Below the pieces are notes generated by a model. The model made no database searches. It worked only from the letters and a program-made list of their open reading frames with translations, and was not told the origin of the DNA. DNA of 64,000 bases from Haematococcus lacustris. Taxonomy: Eukaryota; Chlorophyta; Chlorophyceae; Chlamydomonadales; Haematococcaceae. A program made the translations under genes and the position numbers. Of the stretch, positions 55,627-64,000 are shown piece by piece. Every line of letters starts with the position of its first letter. Position 1 is the stretch's first letter. The stretch covers positions 5,052,197 to 5,116,196 of the forward strand of contig JASKMD010000031.1 of assembly GCA_030144725.1 (NCBI GenBank), given 5' to 3'.

Positions 55627-58600
55627 CGCTGGCAGATCCACTGGATCACACTCCATGGACTGAGCCCCCGCCCCCACCCCCACCCCCCCTGCCCCTGCTG
55701 CTGCTGCTGTCCCCCCCTCCGCCCCTGTCAGTCTGCTGGCCACACCTACGTCCGTCAGCTCCCCCCCAGGTGGTGCCTGCCCCACCCCCTGCCCCTCCCC
55801 CTCCCTGCTGTCCCTCCCCCCCTTCCTGCCTGTCCTCCCCCTCCCCCGCCCCAGCCTGCCCCTGCCCCTGCCCTGCCCTGTCGCCCCCCCCACCCCCACC
55901 CCACCCTCCGTTGCACCACACTGAACCTCCCCAGGCATGGGGGAGATGTCCTCCCCTGCACCACCATCACCACCAACAGGATGAGCCACGTCTGCAGCCC
56001 CCGCCTCACCTTCCCTGGCCATCACACCCCCCTCAGCGTGACCGCCATCAACCTGCCCCGCACCCACCACCGCCCCTGCCGCCACCCCCTCCTCCAGACC
56101 CTCCATGGGAGCCTTGTCTGCAGCAGCAGCAGCAGCAGCAGCAGGGGCCCCGGCGCCCCTACCCCTGCCTCTCCCCCTCCCCACCCCACCCCCCTTGCCT
56201 TTGCGCCCCTTCCCCCTCCCCCCCCACACATCCCCTGCTGCTTCCATAGCAGCCAGTCCCCTCACCACCCCCGACGCTGCCTGCTTCTGCTCTTTTCGTA
56301 AAGCGGCTGCTGCGGCGGCAGCCTCAGCCTCAGCGGCCGTCTGCTGCTGGGCAATGAGGGCCAGGAAGCGCTGGGCCACGCAGGACTGCACAGCAGCAAG
56401 CTCCGCCGCAGTCAGCCAGCCGGACGCCTCGGAGCAGCGGGGGGGCGGCCAGGGGGCGGCGGAGGGGGGGCCAGCCAGCACCAGGCGCACGCGGTCGTCG
56501 TCCAGGTCACACAGCTGTAGCAGGGTGGTGCGGTGCGGGGGAAGGGCCTGAAACCTGAGGCAGCAGGCGAGGGGGAAGGGCCAGGGGGGGCGGGCAGCAC
56601 GGGGGTGAGGAGGGGCAGGGTGGATATAGGGTCCTGATGGAATGGAGACTGCAGGCTGGGGCTGGAGCTGCAGGTGAGGCAGAGGGGCTGAAGAGCTGGA
56701 GCAACCGATAGATCTGAAGCTGGGCCCTGGCCCCAGTGGGAGGGAAGGGGGTTGGGCCTCACCCCACAGCCACTGCCTGGGCATTGGGTGCCCCTGCGTA
56801 TTGGTTGCAGGTGGTGGCCTGGTGGCCTGCTGGGTACTGTGCTGCTCACAAGGTCACCGCTGGAGCATGTCCAGCGCAGCAAGGTCAGGGTCGGGTCAGG
56901 TGGGGCTGTGGGGCTGTGTGTCTTCATTTGCAACTGCCTGACAACCAAACTGAATCAAGGTCCAAACCAAATCACGCCCCCAACAGCGACCCGCCCTCCT
57001 TCCTCTTCTTTACCTCTTCCCTTTCCCCCTCCTCCCCATCACACCTCACCCACATAGCTTTACACCATTCCCCTCCCTCCGCTCCCTCTCCCCCTGCTCC
57101 TCCCACCGCCCACCCCCCTCACTTGCTGATGCTGGCCATGTCCAGCAGTGGCCCCCCAGGGGGGGCGGCAGGCTGTCCCCTGCCATCCCCTCCTCGCCCT
57201 GCCTCAGCTTCAAGGGGGGGCTTGGGTGGCCGGTAGCAGTTGTGGTAGTTGTGGCAGGGAGCCTCTGGTCAAGCTCTGGTACCTGAGGGTGGCGGGGGGA
57301 GGCAGGCAGGTCAGGGGGGGGTCAGGGCCCCAGACCACCCTCCCTGGCCCTGTGGCAGCAGCAGCACCACAGCCAGCAGACCCACTGCGGGTGACAGCTG
57401 ATGCAGAGGTGCCGATACAGCACCAAGCTAGACCCTGAGGAGGGAGGGTGATCATTGGTATGAAAGTCGTAGCCATGCTGCCCCTGCCTCCCCCCTGCCT
57501 GCACCCTGCCCCCCCCCTGCCCCCTGCTTACCAATCATGCCCCACACAACTACCCACTGCGCCTGACCCCTGCTGCTGCTCCTACTGCTGCTGCCACTGC
57601 TGCCACTACCGCTGCTGCTGCTGCTGCCGCTGCCGCTGCCGCTGCTGCTGCCGCTGCCGCTGCCTTACCAGTCATCCGGCAGTGTGTAGGTGATCGCCTG
57701 GTAGCGCTTGCTGCTGGGTGTGAGCCTCGGGTCATACCCCTTGCGGATCAGGCAGCCTCTCCATGGCCCTGTCAGCACAACACCCAACAGGTGTGACCCA
57801 CACTCCGCCATTGCGTGAGATAGAGTGATGCTTAAAAATGCCAGCGGACAGCTACTGAAATGAGGTGGAGGCCACCAGGTCCTGCTGCAGCTCATGCTGA
57901 TGCTTCTTCCACATGGTGATCTCTGTAAGCCAAAAGCTGCACAGTGCCATTGGCCCATATGCTGCCCCCCATGCTACCCCCCGTGCTGCCCCTACCCCTG
58001 CTGCCCCCCCTGCTGCCCCTACCCCTGCATGGGCATCTGTTTCTGAGTGCCGCATGCTCGCACCGGTCTTCATCATGTAGGCCAGCTTGGCCAGCGCAGG
58101 CTGCAGGGTCAGCCCAGCCTGCCCCCTTGCGTCCCGCACCGCCTGCTCAAGCATCAGCGGCGTCCACACGGGGCGCTGCTCCAGCAGCTGAGCCACGGCC
58201 AGCAGCAGGGCATGGCCTTGCACCTCCCTGGCTGATGGGCCGGGCTCAGGGGGCAGCTCACGGGGCTGGCTGACATCGGGCATCGCGCCGTGGGGTGGGG
58301 CAGGTGGGGGGCCGGCAGCGGAGCCGGATGGAGGGGCTGGAGCTGGCGCTGGTGGCAGGGTAGGGGCCGGGGGGGCGGCTTCGACATAAAAGCTGATGCA
58401 GGTGATGGGGAGGGCTGTGCTCTTGACGACTGCAGGTTGACAATCGGGTAACAGACAGCACATGATTCGCGCATGCGGGGCAGCACGAGTTGATGCACAA
58501 CATTTCTTGCTGCGTACTTACTGCGGTGTTGTCGGTAGCCGTAGTCAAAGGGCTGGTCTGACCGCGTGAATGTAGGCGGCAAGAGCAGCAGTGGCTCAGC

Positions 58601-59023
58601 CACGCCCGTTGGCTCAGCTTTCTCTGGCAAATTTGTGGGAGGCGTGTTGCTGTAATCTCTGGTGGCGTAGTGCGTATCCAGGGGCACATACTGGTAGTCA
58701 GCCAAGCCTACAAACCTGAAGGTCGAGCCTACCCGCCCTACGACTTGGCAGCTGGCGGGCTCGTCAGGGTTGGAGCCCTTCCGGCGGCTAATGCGGAGAA
58801 CCAGCGACTTGGCGGGTTTGTGATCGCCAGTGATGGGATGGCACAGTGGCTCGTCAGGCCTGAAGCTAAGCTGCAAGAATGAGCGTTCGGCGGTTGCATT
58901 GCCAATAGCCGACTCTCCGCCCAGCGTCTTAATGGCCGCCTGCACATTGCGGACATTGCCCGGATACTCAACAGTAGCTAGAGCGGTGTCGGGCACCACA
59001 GCATGAACCACGTCCCCTTCCAT
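54398..59023 (-). CDS. GTF3C5: TFIIIC subunit 5 (GTF3C5/Tfc1-like)
   Basis: Component of TFIIIC, which binds the A box of tRNA genes for RNA polymerase III. Exon 1 (59023-58522, start MEGDVVHAVVPD) has VEYPGNVRNVQAAIKTLGG, FRPDEPLCHPI, VVGRVGSTFRFVGLADYQYVP and FDYGYRQHR. Exon 2 (58429-58064) has WTPLMLEQAVRDA and LAKLAYMMKTG. Exon 3 (57768-57669) has GPWRGCLIRKGYDPR. All three close in phase. A long exon from 56554 to about 55252 carries TTLLQLCDLDDDRVRL and GWLTAAELAAVQSCVAQRFLAL, then Ala/Gly-rich insertions. The last exon, from about 54800, ends in the acidic tail typical of the family (LLEADDDDEDGDGDAADEED, stop at 54398). Junctions between 57669 and 56554, and around 55250-54800, are not resolved. 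Confidence 0.9.
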
Positions 59024-59154
59024 ACGCGGTCGCCAGCTTGCAGACCATTTCAAACGTCACGGTCACTTAGGATGACGGGAAACTGTGTCGCTGTGAGCTT
59101 GCGACCGCGCGCTGCCGACCCTCAGGTGACATAGCACACAGCCTGGTCGTGGCC
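59024..59154. promoter_or_regulatory. Bidirectional promoter region, GTF3C5/lipocalin-like
   Basis: 131 bp between divergent start codons. No TATA box seen. Confidence 0.5.
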
Positions 59155-61582
59155 ATGTCGAGAACCAGGGCTCTGACGTCTTGGGGGTTGCGTGCGGTGC
59201 GCATCAGCGATGTGCGGAGCCTTCTTGACGTCTTCGGATCACAGCGGCCGAGCACACTTGCGTTTGCACAGCTGGCCTTGCGAACAAGGCCACAGGGCCG
59301 GCCAGGCGACCAGGGCGCCCCCTCCCAGCATCCGTGGCCCCCTTTGTGGCCATTGTGTGCTTCTGCGGCGCTTGCTGTGGGAGTGACTGCCAGCGCAGCA
59401 GACAGCAAACCTTCAGCCCAAGCCCAGCAAATGCACCAGCAAGCCACCGCCTGCACATCAGGCCAGGCGTCAAGCGACACCAGCGGTAGCTGTGGTGAGG
59501 CACTCCCACTGACAGTGGAGAGCCTGAAACCCTATGAAGGACGATGGCTCTTGGTGCGATGGACATGCTGCTTGCACTTGAGCCATGCTGACCGTGCTAG
59601 CTGCAGACTGCTGCAGTCCAGCTCAACCCATACCCCAACAGCTTTGGGTTGTCCAGGAGCACACTCTCTCCCTGTTCCGAGGGTCACACGCTCTAAAACA
59701 CTCAGCAGCAACCAGCTCTGGCCCAGTTCCACCATGCTTGTCTTAGCCGTCATTGAGGTCCAGCACACCCTCCTCTGTCATCCCTCCCCACCTGCAGCTG
59801 CTCTGGCTGCAGACGTTGCGGGTGGCGGGCAGCATGGACGATTTCTTTCAGCTCCTAGAAGTGTCAACGTGGTTGCAATGGTTGGCCAGCCACGTGTCAG
59901 GCTACGATATCCAGGTCAGCCTGCATGAGCACATAGTTATCATAGTGTACTGGAGAAGTTGCGAACTGCGCCAACTGCATGCGGTGGTGTCCGTCCACCT
60001 GCTCACCACACCTGCTCATTACACCTGCTCACTACATTTGCTTGTTTAGGCACTGCCCTCCACAGTTAGCAGCAACGGCAGCAGCCATGCACCCATCAGG
60101 TCAGGCCACACGCACAGCTGAAATGGACGCCACTTGCTGTCGGGAGCTTCTGGCTCCTGGCTGGGACGACGCAGCTGCTTCCAAGGCTATACATCGCGCA
60201 GCCTCAGGCCACTCGCAGCGCACTAACCTACCATGTCAACTGTGCAGGTGGATGCTGAAAGAGGCATACTCAGGCTGTCCATGTTGTCCCCCATCCCCTT
60301 CATCAAGGTGCATGCCACCATCACCCCTGCCCCCATGCTCTACAGACACTTGCAAGAAGATCCCAGCATTGCAGGACATCCAAAGCCCCTACAGGGAGAG
60401 GTTAGCCAAGCAGCCCAGTGGCACAGCGGCTGACTGCTTTAACATTGTTAGCCAGTCACCATCATGCTCCACAACGATCAGGCAGGTCAGACACCACACG
60501 AACAGTAGACAGGGCACCCCAGCAGGTTGTTCACATGGCAGCTTGCATGGCCCTCCCTGGTCGTTACTACGTGGCATGTCCTGCCTGCCTGGGCTGGTTA
60601 CCTCTGATGTCAAATGCCATGGCTGGATGTACAGCGGGCTGCACTAATGTAGAGGCTGAGACAGTCCACCCGCAACCATCACCCCGTCATGGCTGCAGCT
60701 CACTGAGATCTACCACTTGGATAGCTCGACCAGCACCAACCGGCGACGGGACTTCAGACCAGGTGCGTCGGTTTTGTTGGCTATTGCACAACTGCTGTTC
60801 CCAACAACCTCTCGGTCTAAAGACCCCTGGCTGGGGGCAGCATTGTTTGATGGTGTGTAGAGTTGTCCAGGCGACCCTCGCTACCATCAACAAAGAAGAC
60901 TTGTACAATAGGACCTGTTTTGACAGCAGTGCAATGTTCCCAGCTTGTCGTGTTAATGCTGCAGTGCACCATGCCCACGCTCTTCACCCAAAGAATATAT
61001 GTGAGCCTGGGTAGCTGAGAACTGAATGCAGCTGTCTTGACTCACTATCACTCAAGCGGCCGACACCACTGCAAAGCGTAGCATCAGCGTCAGCAAGCAG
61101 CTGAGGTCGGGTAGTGCCACTGACCACATGAGAGGTACAGGAGTCCATGTCGGTGTCATGTGCCTCATCTGTTTGCCATTCAATCTCCGTCCATTCTGCG
61201 TTTTGCAAGCAGGTACTCAAGCTGGACGCTTGCAAGTTTCACAAAACTGTCTGAAAATTCTCCTCGACTGGCCAGCTCCCGTCCCAGGCTATGCTGTCGA
61301 CGAGCTCCGGATGACGAGCGAGGACACGCTGGTGATGACAAGCACCGCGCATCGACTGCCGCAAAGCGGACCCACAGGTTCAGATGCAGCCATTACACCA
61401 GGTGAGTGGAACCCCAAGGGGGCTTTGGTGTTTCGCGCAGTGATCACGATGCGAGTTCAAATGCACAAGCTTGCCACGCATTGGAGATTTCGCAATCCGC
61501 GATGCCCGCAGGCCGCGTTCCATCGGCAACTTTTAGAAGCTTGTACCGTCGCGACCCTCCCCGTCAGAGCACATGGTGGTGA
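59155..61582 (+). CDS. Lipocalin/calycin-like protein, probably organelle-targeted
   Basis: Six exons close in phase: 59155-59553, 59813-59914 (or from 59798), 60248-60307, 60699-60762, 61213-61401, 61512-61582 (about 294 aa). The N-terminus MSRTRALTSWGLRAVRISDV is basic and lacks acids at first, like a mitochondrial or plastid presequence. A small hydrophobic stretch follows (PLCASAALAVGVTASAA). The mature part starts LKPYEGRWLL, fitting the G-x-W motif that opens lipocalin barrels. It continues SMDDFFQLLEVSTWLQWLA, GILRLSMLSPIPFIK, LTEIYHLDSSTSTNRRRDF, LQVSQNCLKILLDWPAP and ELRMTSEDTLVMTSTAHRL, an alternating-strand pattern expected of a ligand-binding beta-barrel. The fold assignment is an inference; no named family was recognised. 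Confidence 0.65.
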
Positions 61583-62322
61583 CTGAGGAGATGCCGAGCT
61601 GGCTTTGCTGTGATCCTGTGACTCCCTGCGGCTAGCTGTCGGTGAAGTTAAGGATCACACCCCACTTCTTCTCTTGCTTGGTCCGAACCTTTGCGCAAGG
61701 GTCTAGGCAGTGCGCATCTCGCCCGAGGGGCATCGCTTCCTGAAATGGCCGCTCCCTGTCGCCGGCCTTCCCTGGGCGACTGGGGCGGCGACAATGGCAG
61801 CTCCAGCGCGTGTAAGCGCCAGTGCGTGAACGGGATAAGCGAGCGACATAGCGGCTCGCAGGTCCAGTCAGCCTGCTGCATCACTTTACGCGGTGCCAGT
61901 CTGAAGTTCACCGTGAACTTCGTAACGTGATTGCAGTTACACGATCTTCCTGCGCTCAAGATTCATTGCAGCTGTGGTGAGTGTGGTGTGGCGACTGGCG
62001 TCACAAGCAAAACCGGGATCAACACCCGGGACAAGTGCTGCTTTTTGACTTTATATCGCAAGATTTTTCAGGCGGCGACAGCCTGACGAATGCTAGTGAC
62101 GCCTCTTCTCAGCGAGCAGGCGCCGATGCGCACAATTGCAACGCGACAACAAAGGCAAGATCTGTTGCTTCTAGCATCTACTCATAACTATGCAGCACCA
62201 TGAACGCCAAGGATCAGGGGCAGTGAGCCGCGGGTTGTTCATGATGTTTCCCAAGCAGCACTGCAGAACACATCAGTGGCTACGCCAACACCACCGCACC
62301 CCCGACCTACTTTTGCCTGCAG
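61583..62322. other. Intergenic / cyclin 5' region
   Basis: 3' UTR of the lipocalin-like gene (TGTAA at 61809-61813) and upstream part of the cyclin gene. The cyclin start and any first exons are not identified; an ATG at 62190 does not lead in frame into the cyclin box exon. Confidence 0.4.
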
Positions 62323-63487
62323 CGTGTCGTCCTGGGTCAACTTTTACAAGCCCAAAGCCACGCCCTCACACCAGACAAACGGCGGCTGCTCTTATGCTGG
62401 ATGCTTGAGGTTGTCGAGGAGCTGGGGCTCTGTTCAGAAACCCTCCACCTGGCAGTCAGCTACCTTGACAGGTGGGGTGGCTCCTCTGGTGTGCTCCAGA
62501 TTAATAGGGTTAGGTGTGTTTAACTTGGCACTTGTCACACCAGCACACCACCATACCGCTCCATAGCTCCACCAGCCCACCCACCATCACTCCATAAAAG
62601 CCTGCTCCGTCAGCCAATGTAGCAGAACACATCTCCCCTACGACTAGGGGCTGGGTTATTTGTAACCTGGATTGGCTGTCCAGGCCAATGTTAGACAAGC
62701 TGGCTCATTGCATGATAAGGGAGCAGCGAAGACAACCCCTGATTCTTACAATCCACGTTCATGGGATCATGTCGGCACAGCACAGTTTGCCAAGTTAGCA
62801 GCCCATCAGCAGCCCATCAGCAGCACCTCCACCGTTGATGAGCCAGCACAGCTACTGCCCCCACAGCACTGCACAGCATTGGCACAGGCCCCAGTGTGTC
62901 TTGGCTGTAGTACTCTGTCTAGGGGTGGGCGCAGTGTGGTGTGGTGTGGTGTGGTGCCCGTGTGGTGTGGTGTCGGTACATATGGGTGTGTCATCGGATG
63001 TCAAAGCCTGGTTCACCCCGCACCAGCATCCAGCTAGCGTCAGCATTCAGCGCGCTCAGGCTGCTTTGACAGCGCTCAGGCTGCTGTTAAGTGTCAGGTA
63101 CGAGGGGGTACCCACCTCCCTGACCCGGCTGCGCTGGTGGCGGCTGGTGCTGGAGGAGGCGCTGTGGGCTGCCAGGCTGCCCTCAGGCTGCATTGAATGC
63201 GCCCAGGCTGCAGGGCGGCTCATTGAATGTGGAAGCCTGGTTCCCCCAGCACCTAACCCACCAGCCTCACCACCACCCTCACATGCACCTAGCCCACCAG
63301 CCTCACCACTCAACACCCAGGCTCACCCTGGCACCCTTCCCCATGCTTGCAAGTGTGACATCCCCGCCACAGGTTCGTGCGCCATAGAGGCTCCCTGACA
63401 GGCTGCCCTGAGCTCCAGCTGCTGGGCACCACGTGCCTCTGGCTGGCTTGCAAGTATGAGGAGGTTCACACCCCAACAGCTTCAAAG
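62323..63487 (+). CDS. Cyclin (cyclin box, incomplete at both ends)
   Basis: Two exons in phase carry the first cyclin fold. Exon 62323-62471 follows the acceptor TTTTGCCTGCAG and reads RVVLGQLLQAQ, TPDKRRLLLCWMLEVVEELG and ETLHLAVSYLD. Exon 63373-63487 reads RFVRHRGSLTGCPELQLLG, TTCLWLACKYEEVHTPTASK. This matches the helix 1-4 pattern of A/B-type and related cyclins, including the Lys and Glu positions used to bind a CDK (CKYEE). A 0.9-kb intron separates them. The gene runs past the window end and the N-terminus is not found, so the cyclin class cannot be named. Confidence 0.88.
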
Positions 63488-63569
63488 GTGTGCGGGGGCA
63501 GGGCGGCGCCATGACAAAAAGGATGGCTGTCAGGCAAGCAGCACTACCCCACACTGGGTGCAGGTCCAC

Positions 63570-63985
63570 CCCACCTCTTCCACCTCACATTCTCTTTTCC
63601 ACCTCTTCCTGCTCCCACCCTCCTCCTCCTCCTCCCACCCTCCTCCTCCTCCTCCTCCTCCACCCTCCTACTACTACTACTACTCCCACCCTCCTCCTCC
63701 ACCTCCTCCTCCTCCACCCACCTCCTCCTACTACTACTCCCACCCTCCTCCTCCTCCTCCTCCTCCTCCTCCTCCTCCTCCTCCTCCTCCTCCTCCTCCT
63801 CCTCCTCCACACCTCCTCCTCCTCCTCCTCCTCCTCCTCCTCCTCCTCCTCCTCCTCCTCCTCCTCCTCCTCCTCCTCCACACCCTCCTCCTCCACCCAC
63901 CTCCTCCTCCTCCTCCTCCTCCCACCCTCCTCCTTTCACCCTCCTCCTTCTCCTTCTCCTCCTCTTTCTCCAACTCTTCCTCCTC
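63570..63985 (+). repeat. (TCC)n / (TCCTCC ACC)n array
   Basis: About 400 bp of CTCCTC triplets with CACC and TACTAC interruptions, in the cyclin intron. Gly/Arg/Glu open frames on the opposite strand are artefacts. Confidence 0.95.
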
Positions 63986-64000
63986 CTTCCTACCTCTTCC

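Noticed and set aside
57849..57920. An extra GTF3C5 exon (MWKKHQHELQQD)
   Set aside because: It has a plausible acceptor but ends at a stop. Joining 58064 directly to 57768 restores the conserved KTGPWRGC segment in phase.
62190..62408. ATG at 62190 as start of the cyclin
   Set aside because: That frame is not the frame of the cyclin box; a splice acceptor at 62322 fits the conserved sequence better.
63544..63973. Glu/Arg/Gly-rich minus-strand proteins
   Set aside because: Translations of the (TCC)n array in three frames; the array sits in a cyclin intron.

Overview
The window looks like nuclear DNA of a green alga, most likely a chlorophycean (volvocalean) such as Haematococcus. The evidence is GC-rich sequence, dense short introns full of microsatellites, Ala/Gly/Pro/Gln-rich coding insertions, plant-type housekeeping genes (a PI4K-beta ending in the plant-like NGIL, a two-part rhodanese protein of the plant STR7/8 type) and Ty1/copia elements with an Osser/copia-like half-tRNA primer site. 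The genus is an inference from sequence character only. Two runs of exactly 500 N (1768-2267 and 26584-27083) are assembly gaps, probably of unknown true length.

Layout. 1-2.3 kb: 5' part of a copia retrotransposon (Copia-1) running into a gap. 2.6-4.3 kb: a TIR DNA transposon copy (TIR-1). 4.55-7.52 kb (-): an atypical short-chain dehydrogenase/NmrA-like protein in six exons. 8.17-9.40 kb: a second copy of the TIR family (TIR-2). 10.05-11.07 kb: an unusual island of four abutting palindromic modules, possibly organelle-derived. 11.4-26.2 kb (-): a large many-exon NUP205-like nucleoporin gene with very large intronic tandem repeats; its 5' end is lost towards the gap. 27.17-27.81 kb (+): 3' exons of an RraA-like aldolase. 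29.1-35.0 kb (-): an 11-exon rhodanese/TrhO-like protein. 35.16-45.95 kb (+): phosphatidylinositol 4-kinase beta with a giant low-complexity linker. 46.86-52.63 kb: a short coding exon split by a complete, very young copia element (Copia-2; 261-bp LTRs, 5-bp target duplication). 52.63-54.02 kb: a 5'-truncated LINE reverse transcriptase. 54.4-59.02 kb (-): TFIIIC subunit GTF3C5. 59.16-61.58 kb (+): a six-exon, possibly organelle-targeted lipocalin-like protein. 62.3 kb to the window end (+): a cyclin, incomplete.

The cellular genes are unrelated housekeeping functions (nuclear pore, Pol III transcription, phosphoinositide signalling, cell cycle, rhodanese/tRNA-type chemistry) and do not form a pathway. 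Two gene pairs are divergent with start codons only about 130-155 bp apart (STR8-like/PI4KB and GTF3C5/lipocalin-like), which suggests shared promoters. Exon models were built by hand from GT-AG (and a few GC-AG) junctions. Reading phase closes over all exons for the SDR, STR8-like and lipocalin-like genes, for the last six junctions of PI4KB and for the first three exons of GTF3C5. NUP205 exons are approximate.

The most unusual content is non-genic: a TIR transposon family with apparent 3-bp target duplications, the tiled palindrome island, LTR-end duplications carrying a primer-site relic in two different copia families, and complementary CCTG/CAGG arrays inside one pre-mRNA.
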